Of a stretch of DNA of 64,000 nt, positions 32,860 to 42,807 are shown one piece after another. Positions within the stretch are counted from its first letter, which is position 1. Every line of letters begins with the position of its first letter. The position numbers were made by a program, and so were the translations under genes. The notes under the pieces are model-generated. The model searched no databases. It was not told the DNA's origin and worked only from the letters and a program-made list of their open reading frames with translations. The DNA is taken from assembly GCF_002135345.1 (NCBI RefSeq), contig NZ_NEGI01000005.1:1-64000 (forward strand), read 5' to 3'. This DNA is from Acinetobacter sp. ANC 4648 (GTDB taxonomy: Bacteria; Pseudomonadota; Gammaproteobacteria; Pseudomonadales; Moraxellaceae).

Positions 32860-34500
32860 TCAAGGTACATTTAGCCCAATATCTTTTACTGGGTATTTTT
32901 TAAAAGTGCCCATGTGATGACGCACTAGATTGATCGCACGCGGGTATCCCCATTCAAAACCATGATGGCTTGGAATCTGCTCTTTAGGGTCTAGGTATAA
33001 GTTGTATGCCCAAGGTGCAGGATTAGCAACAGACAGCACTGTGCTATCAATATTCTTACGTGGTGAAGTCGTATCCATAACTTTGAAATGCACTTTGAAC
33101 TCATTCCAGCGCAATGAGGTAAATTGATTACCAGAATAGAAATACGATGTTTCACGATTCGACTCACCATCATCTGCCAGTAGGAAACTGGTCTGATCGA
33201 TACCATCGTAATAACGGTCTTTCGGAATGTGGTTGGTTTGTCCGCCCAAAGCAACTGAAGTATTAAATAAATCCAGAATATCAAAGATACCATCACTGAC
33301 TCGACCCGCTTTAATCATGCCTGGCCAATATGCAATTCCCGGTACGCGAATCCCGCCTTCCCATGTAGTTCCTTTGCCACCTTTCCATGGATGAAAACCT
33401 GAATCAGGCCATACATCCTCATTTGCACCATTATCCGATGTGAAAAATACAATCGTATTTTCTAGCTGACCTGTATCTTTTAGTGTCTTCATCAGACGCC
33501 CTACTATGTCATCTACTTCAATAACAGCATCTTTATATGGATATTTTTCTGGACTCTTACCTGCATAACCAGGTGCTGGGTAATTGTCGTTATGTAAACG
33601 CGAAAAGGAATGTACTAAATAGAAAGGATCATCTTTTTTACCCGCACGGCGGATGAATCCATCTGAATAATCAGCAAATTTTTGATCCATTCTACTAATG
33701 TCATCTATCGTTTTAATAGACTGCTCAACTTTAATTGCACCACCTTTCAAACCACTGGTAATTTCTGGTGGTTGTATAGCTCGCATCGCTTCCAAACGTT
33801 CAGGATCATGAATTAAGTTTGGATATAAACGCTCATCTATCATTTCATTTAAGTTAGAGACGACTTGTAAAAAACCAAAATATTCGTCATAACCATTTTG
33901 TTGTGGATACGCACCTTCAATTTCACCTAGGTGCCATTTCCCAATCATCCCCGTATGATAACCTGCCTTTTGTAAAAGACCTGCTGCAGTAACTTCACCA
34001 TCCCACGGATTACCTTTCAGTTTTTCACCCGTCAAAATTGGACGAACTAAACCTGTACGAACGGGTAAACGTCCCGTCATCATGGCTGCACGAGATGGCG
34101 TACTTAAAGGTTGCGCATAAAATGAGGTGAAACGTAAGCCACCTTGTGCCAATTTATCAATATTTGGTGTTGGTGCACCAACGGCTTCACCACCACCATT
34201 GGCACCGATATCTCCCCACCCCATATCATCTACAATAAAAATAAGAATGTTCGGGTTTTTTCCTGTTTTTTGTTTATAAGCATCAATTTTTTTCTGAGCA
34301 GCTGCTCGCTGTGCAGGATGAATAATTGCAGGTTCCATATTCTCCGAAGTGACTACAGCTTTCAGAAAAGGATCATCCGCAATCGTTTTCCCTTTTTGGT
34401 AGCTTTGCTGAGGTACGGCATATGCCGTTTTTGACAGCATTGCAACTGATAATAAAGCTGTCCCTATCGACAAACACAACTTTGACTTCTTGATACGCAT
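32860..34500 (-). CDS. atsA: periplasmic arylsulfatase-type enzyme, serine class
   Basis: About 546 aa from ATG 34500 behind AGGAGG. Signal peptide MRIKKSKLCLSIGTALLSVA...SKTAYA. Metal-binding DDMGWGD is at about residues 91-97. The active-site motif is PLSTPSRAAMMTGR with Ser133 in the position that becomes formylglycine (S-x-P-S-R). MIGKWHLGE and FFTSDNGANED supply the other sulfate-binding residues. It removes sulfate from an ester, probably aromatic or otherwise hydrophobic, in the periplasm. The serine class needs the anaerobic-type maturase, whose gene is just upstream. Confidence 0.88.
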   Translation of the reverse strand: MRIKKSKLCLSIGTALLSVAMLSKTAYAVPQQSYQKGKTIADDPFLKAVVTSENMEPAIIHPAQRAAAQKKIDAYKQKTGKNPNILIFIVDDMGWGDIGANGGGEAVGAPTPNIDKLAQGGLRFTSFYAQPLSTPSRAAMMTGRLPVRTGLVRPILTGEKLKGNPWDGEVTAAGLLQKAGYHTGMIGKWHLGEIEGAYPQQNGYDEYFGFLQVVSNLNEMIDERLYPNLIHDPERLEAMRAIQPPEITSGLKGGAIKVEQSIKTIDDISRMDQKFADYSDGFIRRAGKKDDPFYLVHSFSRLHNDNYPAPGYAGKSPEKYPYKDAVIEVDDIVGRLMKTLKDTGQLENTIVFFTSDNGANEDVWPDSGFHPWKGGKGTTWEGGIRVPGIAYWPGMIKAGRVSDGIFDILDLFNTSVALGGQTNHIPKDRYYDGIDQTSFLLADDGESNRETSYFYSGNQFTSLRWNEFKVHFKVMDTTSPRKNIDSTVLSVANPAPWAYNLYLDPKEQIPSHHGFEWGYPRAINLVRHHMGTFKKYPVKDIGLNVP

Positions 34501-34590
34501 GGTATCCTCCTTGATCACTTTTAAGGCAAAATTATCCCTTCCAGCTTAAACTGGAATATTTTTTATATTTTGAATCAGCGGGTTATGAAG

Positions 34591-35835
34591 CTAACTTGCA
34601 TTCAGATATTGTATTAATACATCTTGGTCTTTGATAACTTGCTTATAGAATAGTTTTAATCCAGCGCATGAATAATTTAATCCAGCTTCACCTTCTGGCG
34701 TGCTGATAAATCTATTTTTTGGGCATTCACCCCAACAGAGTTGTAAGTAATCACAGCGCTGGCAGTATTTAGGTAAAGTTTGATATTTGTTGTATGCAAA
34801 CTTTTCCTGTTGTTTTGAGAACACTAAATCCCCTTCATGGATTTCTTTAATATTCCCAAGTTTAAATTCTGGAAAAACAAAGTGGTCACAAGAATAAACA
34901 TCTCCATTAAACTCTACTGCAACCGACTTGCCACAAATTTGCCCTGTTGTACATTTTTGTGGTCCAAAACCAAATAATTGTGAAATTACATTTTCAAATT
35001 GATCAACAAAAACAGTGCCATAATCTTTGGTGAACCACTCTTGCCATATTATTGCCAGAAAAGTCCCCCAATCCTGACTTTTCACAGTCCAATGACTCAC
35101 CGAAACATCCATTTTTTTGTTCGTATTTGCTTTCGGCTTAATCATCCATTCAGGCTCTACAGGTTCAATCCCTGCGCTGAACTGGATCATTTTAGGACGA
35201 ACAACATCTTTCAAGTAGTCATAGACTTCTATCGGATATTGAGCATTTACATTGTTCACAACACACAATGCATTAAATTCAATCTGATACTGATGTAATA
35301 ACTCAATGGCTTTGGCCACTAAAGGATGCGTCGGTTTGTCATTTTTCGTGCGTCGATAAATATCATGTAAATGCTCAGGCCCATCAATTGAAAGCCCAAC
35401 TAAAAAGTGATTTTCTTTTAAAAAAGCACACCAATCATCATCCAATAACAAACCATTCGTTTGTAAATCATTAAATATAAGTTGATTCGGTTTTTTATAT
35501 TTTTCTTGTAGCGTAAGCACGTGCCTGAAGAAATCCAGTCCCATTAAAGTCGGCTCACCGCCCTGCCAACTGAACACCACTTCAGGTCCAGTTTGCGCTT
35601 CAATATATTGACGAATATGCAATTCTAAAACTGAACTTTCCATACGCGGATATTTCGGTTGCTGTAAAAACTCCTGTTTATATAAATAAAAACAGTATTC
35701 ACAATCAATATTGCACTGCGCGCCACTTGGCTTAACCATCGAATGAAATTGATAAAGTTCATTTGAATGCACAAGTTTCATTGCTGGTGAAACTGGAATG
35801 TTTTCAACTGTGATTCGGCTATTCTGATCAACCAT
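34591..35835 (-). CDS. atsB: radical-SAM sulfatase maturase (anSME, AtsB)
   Basis: About 414 aa from ATG 35835; a frame reaching 35922 is open but has no site. The radical-SAM cluster is CNIDCEYC (Cys41, 45, 48). WQGGEPTLMG follows at about 93-102 and SIDGPEHLHDIYRR further on. The C-terminal SPASM part has CTTGQICGKSV, SCDHF and CQRCDYLQLCWGECPKNRF for two more FeS clusters. It converts the sulfatase Ser to formylglycine, before export. It is the first gene of the operon, 90 bp before atsA. Confidence 0.9.
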   Translation of the reverse strand: MVDQNSRITVENIPVSPAMKLVHSNELYQFHSMVKPSGAQCNIDCEYCFYLYKQEFLQQPKYPRMESSVLELHIRQYIEAQTGPEVVFSWQGGEPTLMGLDFFRHVLTLQEKYKKPNQLIFNDLQTNGLLLDDDWCAFLKENHFLVGLSIDGPEHLHDIYRRTKNDKPTHPLVAKAIELLHQYQIEFNALCVVNNVNAQYPIEVYDYLKDVVRPKMIQFSAGIEPVEPEWMIKPKANTNKKMDVSVSHWTVKSQDWGTFLAIIWQEWFTKDYGTVFVDQFENVISQLFGFGPQKCTTGQICGKSVAVEFNGDVYSCDHFVFPEFKLGNIKEIHEGDLVFSKQQEKFAYNKYQTLPKYCQRCDYLQLCWGECPKNRFISTPEGEAGLNYSCAGLKLFYKQVIKDQDVLIQYLNAS

Positions 35836-36276
35836 CTTGATTCTCAATCCTTTTGAATAACATTCTCTTGTAATCCGACAAGAGATAAACACGTCTGTTC
35901 TTTTCGAATCTGATTTATACACTCAATAATCATTCGATTTCACATCGATATTTTATAACAAGCTAAATTTTTTAAATAAATCCATCGTTATTGCTAATGA
36001 TCGATTTATTTAAAATATGACTTATGACGTTCATTCACTCAGAATTCAATCAACACTCTGAAGACTAGCAACATTAACGAATGGTGCAACCATGCAAAAG
36101 AATGGTTATCGAATAGTTTTGAGTATTTTCTAAATACAAATTGAATATTTTGCGCACATTTTCCGCTCTTTAGAATGGTTCTTATCATCCATTCTTTTCA
36201 TTTAATTTATAAAAAGTTAGTTTTCATAAAGTGAGTTAGCATTAATTCAATAAATCAAAATAGGATCAAAACAGAA
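35836..36276. promoter_or_regulatory. divergent control region between atsB and an SDR gene
   Basis: AT-rich, about 440 bp. It must carry promoters for the sulfatase operon (left) and the SDR gene (right). ATTGAATATTTTGC and repeated GAATGGTT/GGTTCTTATCATCC strings are seen near 36081-36190, but I cannot assign an operator. Confidence 0.4.
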
Positions 36277-37005
36277 ATGGAAACCTTCAACACAAAAATG
36301 TTCACAAATAAAGTCGCTATCGTTACTGGTGGAACTTCAGGTATTGGTCAAGCCGTTGCAATTGCTTTTGCACAACACGGCGCAAAAGTTTGGGCACTCG
36401 GCTTACAAGCAGCTAAGGCCGTTTATCCAGTCGGTTTAGATATTGAAACTGTTGAAATAGATGTCACAGACAATATAGCTATAGATGCATTCTTCGCAAA
36501 AGTTGATCGTATTGATACTCTATTTAATGGTGCGGGTATGGGATCTATTACTGAACATGAATTAGATACCTATAAAAAAGTACTCGAAGTAAACCTAACT
36601 TCCGTTTTTTATATTAGTGAAGTCGCGGCGAAAGCTTTAGCCAAATCAGATAATCCATCTATCATCAATGTTTCTTCTCTTTATGCACAATTTGGTTCAG
36701 CTATTGCACCAGCTTATTCTTGCTCAAAAGGTGCAATTGACCAATTAACTTTCTCACATGCATTGAGCTTTGCTCAAGCAAACATTCGTGTAAATGCTGT
36801 TGCTCCGGGTTGGATTGATACACCACTTATTCAGCCATTGAAAGACATCCCTGAAGTATTCAATAGTATTATGCAACGTTCACCGATGCAGCGCCTTGGA
36901 AAACCAGAGGAGATTGCAAAAGTTGTCGTATTCTTGGCTTCAGATGCAGCAAGTTTCGTAAACGGCGCAATTGTGAAAGTAGATGGTGCATACTCAATTT
37001 TCTAA
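36277..37005 (+). CDS. short-chain dehydrogenase (classical SDR)
   Basis: 242 aa. The NAD(P)-binding TGGTSGIG is at about residues 17-24, NGAG near 85-88, IINVSS near 128-133, and the catalytic YSCSK with the Tyr-x-x-x-Lys pair near 146-150. It ends VDGAYSIF, a usual SDR ending (DGG/DGAY). The enzyme oxidises or reduces an alcohol/ketone of unknown identity; the nearest known groups are fucose or 3-oxoacyl dehydrogenase-like SDRs. It is divergent from the sulfatase operon, so it may act on the freed alcohol. Confidence 0.85.
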   Translation: METFNTKMFTNKVAIVTGGTSGIGQAVAIAFAQHGAKVWALGLQAAKAVYPVGLDIETVEIDVTDNIAIDAFFAKVDRIDTLFNGAGMGSITEHELDTYKKVLEVNLTSVFYISEVAAKALAKSDNPSIINVSSLYAQFGSAIAPAYSCSKGAIDQLTFSHALSFAQANIRVNAVAPGWIDTPLIQPLKDIPEVFNSIMQRSPMQRLGKPEEIAKVVVFLASDAASFVNGAIVKVDGAYSIF

Positions 37006-37203
37006 AAAAACAATCTATCTAGAAACATTCAAACCTTTAAATTTAAATATGAAAAAGGTTTGAATGTTGACAATTCACACCAATCGTTTTGATGAAATGT
37101 TTATCCAAAATTTTGACTAAAACGATTATAGCACGCCACAATAGTTCAATATTTTAAAAGACAATAGCCATGTAGCTTCTTAGATCATTACTAAACAAAT
37201 CAC

Positions 37204-39497
37204 CTAATGAATTAACCCTTTCTTTTTCACTTTTGTTACGGCTTCTAGCCGAGAACGAACTCCTAATTTGGTATAAATATTACGTAAATGCCATTTCACA
37301 GTATTTACCGATAAGAAGACTTTGTCCGCCAACTCAATATCCGTATAACCCTCACTAACCTTTTGTAAAATCTGTAATTCACGCTTTGAGAGTATCTCAA
37401 CCTGACTGTCTTTGGCAGAGACTATGCCCGTCTCTATATTTTTAGATACGGAGGTTGTAAGCGATAATAATCGCTCCGCAAACCCAAAAGTAGACTGCTC
37501 TTTTTTCTGCTTATTTTTAAGACCTGACCGAATATAATCGGCCAACAATGTAAACAATAACGGATGCTCATCCAAAATAATGCGAATCGCTTTAGTCGGC
37601 TCAACTAAAACCAATGCTTGCTCAAGCCAGCCCACCGCTGCATCCATCTGATCCAATCGATATTCTGCTAATGCCAATAAAAGCAGAATGCGTGCTTTCC
37701 TGAGTGGATAAGCATGAATACGGCTCAATTCTAGCGGTAAAAATTCAAGCGCTAACTTTTCTTTGTCAGTAAAAATAAGCTGACGATAGAGAATTAAATC
37801 ATCCCCCATCACTACATTGGAAATGTTCAATGTTTTGTTCAAATGTCGATGACAAAGAATTTCTAAATCTTCTGTCGAGGCATCAATAAGTTTTTGCCTA
37901 TTTCCAAACCATTGAAGTTGATCATAAATATCTTGAACCATGCAACTTAATCTTGACATAGACCAATCATTGGTACAAATTTGCGCTTGTGTGAGACACG
38001 CTTGCTCAGCCTGGATACTACCCTGAATATGGGCTAAACGTAATAATACTTCATATCCTATAATCGCAAGATCAGGAATGATCAGATGTTCACCATTATT
38101 GAAACTTTTCAGGCTTTGTTCCGACAGACTAATTTCATTTAACTCATAATATAAATTGGCTTTCACACTACTCGTAATCATATTGATAATCGGCGTTAAC
38201 TGCTCATCTGAACTAAGTTTTAAATAATCTTCACCTTTGCCAATATAATCAAATTTGACCAATGCTTTGTCTAAATTTCCTTCTAAATAATCACATAATG
38301 CTTCCACACAATCGGTAAAAATCAGACCGTAAACATTATGTCCCTGTATATAGGCTGCTCTGGTTTGAATTAAGATTTTTCTTGCTTCAGATATTTTACC
38401 CAGACCAATATGATACAAGGCTCCAATACCAATTAATGGTGCACGCACAAAATAGGAATCTTCAGATAATTGAGATAAATTTTGTTGTGCCAATTGGTAG
38501 GCTTGCTGAATATCATCCCCCATCAGGGCACCCATTGGTGCCAGCCCCAACCACTCTTCTCCAACGCTATTTTTATCAGCATCAATTTTTAACCAAAGTT
38601 GTAAATAATGGTTGGCTAATAAATGCTGATGCGTCACGGTCAATGACCAAATAATGTCATACAACAATGTGGCTTTTTGTATCAAAAGCTCATCTGGAAT
38701 AAGCCTTACCGACTCAAGTAAAGTATAAAAACGCCCATCTAATACTAAATCACGGCACACTTCACTGAGCAGTTCCAAAACTAAAACTTGATCCTCAGCA
38801 AGTTCAGCATGGTAAATTGCATCCATTAAAGAATCTTGTTGCTTATACCAATATGCTGCTCGAAGATGTGCGGCTCTATATTGTTCAATACTGGTGAGTT
38901 TGAAACGATTTTCGAGAAACTCCCGAAATAAATGATGAATTCGATACCACGAATGTTGCTCATTCAACGCCTGTAGAAATAACCCTTTTTGGCTCATAAG
39001 CCCGAGGAATTTTACAGATGCTGAACTCTGTGATACTTCTTGTACACTCAATACATTAATTTTTCGCAATATACTAATATTCAGTAAGAAATCTTGTATT
39101 TCTTCAGAAAGTTGAATAAAAACTTGTTCACTTAAATAATCGATAATCTGATTATGTGCCCCACTTAAGCTTTGAATTACGGCACTGACATCATGAGAAT
39201 TTTTCAGATATAAATTGATTAATTGGATACCTGTGAGCCAACCTTCCGTCTTTAGAATTAATTGTTCAACTAATGTAGGTGTTAACTCGACATGATCAAA
39301 ATTTTTCTGCTGTAAAAATAGAATTAACTCCGCACTATCTTCAGTTTTGATACTTAAATGTGCTTCTGTTACAAATCTTAATCGTCCAAGTAAATAATCC
39401 TTGGAAAAACTCCAGCTTGGTTTTACTCGCGAGCTAATAATCAAATGACAATTTATCGGTAAATATTGATATAGCCACCATAAAATATTTAAACACT
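37204..39497 (-). pseudogene. MalT-like LuxR regulator missing its N-terminal ATPase part
   Basis: The C-terminus is a full LuxR HTH (EILSKRELQILQKVSEGYTD IELADKVFLSVNTVKWHLRN). The middle is a long TPR-like helical repeat array. The N-terminal STAND ATPase begins only at about LNILWWLYQYLPINCHLIIS SR, so the Walker A (P-loop) half, about 140 residues, is missing. Upstream codons belong to the antisense of an acyl-CoA ligase gene, which shows a deletion joint near 39490-39500. Without the P-loop it is unlikely to be a functional ATP- and inducer-dependent activator. Confidence 0.8.
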
Positions 39498-39722
39498 CCA
39501 AAATGGGATGAACGCCCAATTCTGATTGCAGTGAAACAAGAAAATTCAACACTCACTGAAGCTGAAGTTATAGCTTACTTTGATAATAAAATTGCACGCT
39601 GGCAAACTCCAGATGCCGTCATTTTTGTTGCGGCTCTGCCTGTTAACGGAACTGGTAAAATTGTGAAAGCAGAACTCCGTAAACAATTTGGTGATGTTTT
39701 ACTCAAAGATGAAGTCGTTTAA
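39498..39722 (+). pseudogene. acyl-CoA ligase, only the C-terminal end left
   Basis: The in-frame reading is PKWDERPILIAVKQENSTLT EAEVIAYFDNKIARWQTPDA, ending GTGKIVKAELRKQF and a short tail. This is the last 75 residues of an AMP-forming acyl-CoA ligase, with the catalytic Lys of GTGKIVK. The adenylation domain is gone, ending at the joint with the LuxR gene. It is followed by an SDR gene that was probably in the same operon. Confidence 0.85.
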
Positions 39723-39757
39723 TGACGACAGTTTAAAATAATCATAAGGAAATTGAG

Positions 39758-40579
39758 ATGACAAAAAGTACTACGAAAACAGCATGGGTTACAGGTGGTA
39801 GCAGCGGTATTGGTCTTGAACTGACTAAGCGTTTACTAAACGATGGATACCAAGTATGTATTTTTGCACACGCAGGAATTGAACAAGCGGTTACTGAGTT
39901 ACAAAAAATTTCACCTGCAGTCGGTGGCTTTGAAATTGATGTGCAAAATGAAAGTACTATGGAGGCTAAATTTGCAGAAGCTGTTGCAAATTTTGGTACA
40001 CCAGACCTTCTCATCAACTCTGCTGGGATCAGTATTGCTAAAAATTTCGATGAAATGACTTCTCAAGAATTCGAAAGACAAATCAATATTAACCTCATCG
40101 GCAGCCGTAATGTTGCACATGCGGCATTACCTTATTTAAAACAAGCAGTTCAACAAAGTAAACGCCCTAAACTTGTATTTATTGCTTCTGCTGCTGGCTT
40201 AGTTGGTTGCTATGGTTATACAGGTTACTGCTCTTCTAAATTTGGTGTAATTGGATTGGCTGAAGTACTGCGTATGGAATTACGCAGTCAGAATATTGAC
40301 GTTGCCGTAGTTTGCCCACCCGAAGTAGATACACCGCTTGTTACTGAAGAGCGGAAAAATGGTTCACCAATAACAGCAGCATTAAAGCAATTGGGGGGTA
40401 GCATGCCTGTTGATACTGCATGTAAAGAAATTTACCAAGCAATTTTTTCTTCTGAGTTCATGATTATTCCAGGTACTCAAACTCGTATTCTTACAAAAAT
40501 TTCACGTGTACTGCCTGATCTTTATCGCAATCAAATTGATAAAAAGTTGGATAAAATCATGCAAAAATTTGCCTCTTAA
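39758..40579 (+). CDS. short-chain dehydrogenase
   Basis: 273 aa. TGGSSGIG is at about residues 12-19, INSAG near 85-89, FIASAAG near 138-144, and the catalytic YCSSK near 154-158. The C-terminal extension (TRILTKISRVLPDLYRNQID KKL) is amphipathic and resembles that of membrane-associated ketosphingosine-reductase-like SDRs. AAGGAAATTG upstream gives a good start. It stands 36 bp after the ligase remnant, so it is the last gene of a deleted operon and may have lost its promoter. Confidence 0.85.
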   Translation: MTKSTTKTAWVTGGSSGIGLELTKRLLNDGYQVCIFAHAGIEQAVTELQKISPAVGGFEIDVQNESTMEAKFAEAVANFGTPDLLINSAGISIAKNFDEMTSQEFERQININLIGSRNVAHAALPYLKQAVQQSKRPKLVFIASAAGLVGCYGYTGYCSSKFGVIGLAEVLRMELRSQNIDVAVVCPPEVDTPLVTEERKNGSPITAALKQLGGSMPVDTACKEIYQAIFSSEFMIIPGTQTRILTKISRVLPDLYRNQIDKKLDKIMQKFAS

Positions 40580-40813
40580 TTCAATTAGAAAAGGATCACA
40601 AAATCATTAGTGATGTAATACTATTTTATTGCATAAGTCTATTATTATAGGATTAAATAACTCTATTTTATTTATCAGTAAATAAGCTGCTAGAGATAGA
40701 TTTTTACGACCAAAAGAATTTAGAGTATAAAAATAAATTACTATTTATATACTCTAAATAGTCTTACAAACATCAAAAATATTTAAGAAAATAATAGACT
40801 CATTTAATACTTA
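40580..40813. other. convergent gap, AT-rich
   Basis: About 230 bp between convergent genes. TTTAGAGTATAAA...TTTATATACTCTAAA is an inverted repeat around 40720-40760 and could end transcription from both sides. Confidence 0.45.
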
Positions 40814-41260
40814 TTACTTTAGATTATTAACCATAATTTCTAAATTATTTCGCATTAGCAAAGCTAAATTGATATCGATACCCTTCAGCATCTTCTGTTC
40901 TAATTGCTCTACAATCAAATTGCATTCTGCAATTTTACTCTGCCCACTTGTAGTCAGTTGAATTAAAATTCTACGGCCATGCGTTGGGTCAGAGTGCTTT
41001 TCAATCCACCCTAAGCTTAATAAATCCTGTAAAATTTTATTGGCTGATTGCGGTTTTATAAACGAACGCTCTGCAAGTTTAGCATTCGATAAACTCCCCC
41101 TTGCGGCAAGTACAGATAAAGCAGTGTACTGAGGTAAAGTAATGTTAAGCTGTTTGAGTTGTTCTGTTAATAATTTACTAATTACCCGATCTACTCGAGC
41201 AATCATATAGCTGAGTTTAGGTGAGTAATTTTCATTTGGTTTATTTAAATTGTTAGACAT
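40814..41260 (-). CDS. hcaR: MarR-family repressor HcaR of hydroxycinnamate catabolism
   Basis: 148 aa. The winged helix spans about residues 45-110: LPQYTALSVLAARGSLSNAK, RSFIKPQSANKILQDLLSLG, and the wing HSDPTHGRRILIQLT. By analogy with A. baylyi, HcaR represses the hca operon and responds to hydroxycinnamoyl-CoA thioesters. It is the last gene of a leftward pair with hcaK, opposite to hcaABCDEF. A palindrome at 41284-41310 lies just upstream. The assignment rests mainly on the gene context. Confidence 0.82.
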   Translation of the reverse strand: MSNNLNKPNENYSPKLSYMIARVDRVISKLLTEQLKQLNITLPQYTALSVLAARGSLSNAKLAERSFIKPQSANKILQDLLSLGWIEKHSDPTHGRRILIQLTTSGQSKIAECNLIVEQLEQKMLKGIDINLALLMRNNLEIMVNNLK

Positions 41261-41283
41261 ATCTATTCTGAGTTAAATATGAT

Positions 41284-41310
41284 GAAGTATGATCTATTAG
41301 ACCATACTTC
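41284..41310. promoter_or_regulatory. palindrome between hcaK and hcaR
   Basis: GAAGTATG and CATACTTC form perfect 8-bp arms around an 11-bp spacer, 24 bp before the hcaR start. MarR-family sites are usually of this sort, so self-control is plausible. There is no T run, so it is not a standard terminator. Confidence 0.5.
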
Positions 41311-41321
41311 AAATCAAATAA

Positions 41322-42542
41322 TTAAGTTGAACTGCTTAATAATTGCGTATGTTGCTTAGGTTTACCTACTAGCATTAATGCAGCTATTGCAGCAATAAAA
41401 ATCATTGGAATACTGGCTCCTATGACCATTCCCGCGCTTGAACCAAAAGATAACAACATTCCTGCAAATAATGGTCCTGCAAATGAACCGATTCGACCTA
41501 CAGCCACGGCAGCCCCTACTCCCGTCCCACGCATTTCTGTCGGATAGAATCTTGCGGCTAAACCATAAAGTGCAGATTGCCCACCGACAATAAATAATCC
41601 ACAACCAATTGCTGAAAGTGAAAGTAATGCAACTGTTGGTGAAAAAGCTAGACAGCATAATGCAGCCAAAATGCCCACATAAATAAATTTAACAACAAAA
41701 CTCATTCGTAATTTATCAATTAAGAAGCCCATGAGAATTGAACCAAATACTCCACCAATGTTGTAACCGATTTGGACATAATTGGCTTCGTTTTTTGATA
41801 GTCCTTGCGCACCCATCAATAACGGTAACCAATTCAATAATAAATATAAAACAACCAAGGTACAAAAGAAACTGATCCAAAGTTGTATTGTAGAAAAGCG
41901 TCGTTCTTTAGCAAAAAGTACTTGCATAAAAGACACAGCAGATTGTTGATTTTTAATTAAATATGCATTCGATTCAGGTAAGAACTTAAGTAATAACGGA
42001 ATCATCAATACAGGTGCCAAACCACCGATATAAAAAATATGCCGCCATTGGCTATCACCTGCTAGGGCCATTGCCACAAATGATGTCAGCACACCGCCAA
42101 AAGGAATACCACTGTACATAATACTGACCGCAGTTCCTTTATATTTATCCGATACTGCTTCTGAAGCTAAGGTAATCATCATGGGTAAAGCTCCCCCCAT
42201 ACCTAAGCCAGTTAAAAAACGGATGATAATGAGTAAGCTGTATTGATTTGCAAAAGCAGTTAAAAGCGACATGATTCCAAAAAGTAAAAGACTAAACATT
42301 AGTACTTTTTTTCGTCCAATTTTATCTGCAAAACGCCCACCTAATAATGCTCCGGGTAATGTCCCCAAAGTTGCTGCACTAAATGCCCATGCCATTTGAG
42401 CGTTGTCTAAACCAAATTCTGCTCGCATACGCGGTGCTGCTACGCCCATTGATTGCAGGTCAAAACCTTCAAAAACTGCGATAGCAAAACACAAAGCAAG
42501 CGTTAATGTGGCCTTCCCTGAATGGCTTACACTTTTTTCCAT
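41322..42542 (-). CDS. hcaK: MFS aromatic-acid transporter HcaK
   Basis: About 406 aa from ATG 42542, with AAGGA 8 nt upstream; a frame to 42563 is also open. About 12 membrane helices. FEGFDLQSMGVAAP (helix 1) is the AAHS aromatic acid:H+ symporter signature (DGFD-like). GGRFADKIGRKKVLM is the loop 2-3 MFS motif and RFLTGLGMGGALP is in helix 4. It imports hydroxycinnamates such as ferulate or p-coumarate. It is the first gene in the hcaK-hcaR unit and is divergent from hcaA. Confidence 0.85.
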   Translation of the reverse strand: MEKSVSHSGKATLTLALCFAIAVFEGFDLQSMGVAAPRMRAEFGLDNAQMAWAFSAATLGTLPGALLGGRFADKIGRKKVLMFSLLLFGIMSLLTAFANQYSLLIIIRFLTGLGMGGALPMMITLASEAVSDKYKGTAVSIMYSGIPFGGVLTSFVAMALAGDSQWRHIFYIGGLAPVLMIPLLLKFLPESNAYLIKNQQSAVSFMQVLFAKERRFSTIQLWISFFCTLVVLYLLLNWLPLLMGAQGLSKNEANYVQIGYNIGGVFGSILMGFLIDKLRMSFVVKFIYVGILAALCCLAFSPTVALLSLSAIGCGLFIVGGQSALYGLAARFYPTEMRGTGVGAAVAVGRIGSFAGPLFAGMLLSFGSSAGMVIGASIPMIFIAAIAALMLVGKPKQHTQLLSSST

Positions 42543-42807
42543 TCGTATTGTCCTTGTCTTCAATTTTAATTAATACACTTCCTGTATAGCTATTTTTCTT
42601 TGCGAAAAATAACGTTAAAAATATCACCTAAACTTATATAAAAAACAACAATTATTTTTATTAAATTTTATTTTTTTTAAATTAAATTATTAAATACATG
42701 TACTTAAAAAATAAAAGCAAAATAATGCAAAAAAGACTTGAATGTAAGTTTAACTGATATTAAATTAAAAACCATAAAGCAGACCTAGTCATCACGGAGA
42801 AATAATA
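42543..42807. promoter_or_regulatory. hcaK-hcaA divergent control region
   Basis: 265 bp, very AT-rich. A perfect TACATGTA palindrome lies at about 42696-42703 and would suit a MarR-type or other dimeric regulator. Promoters for both directions must be here. Confidence 0.5.

Noticed and set aside
38382..38654. 90-codon frame opposite the LuxR-like gene
   Set aside because: It is the complement of the TPR-like coding region; the LuxR frame is clearly the real one.
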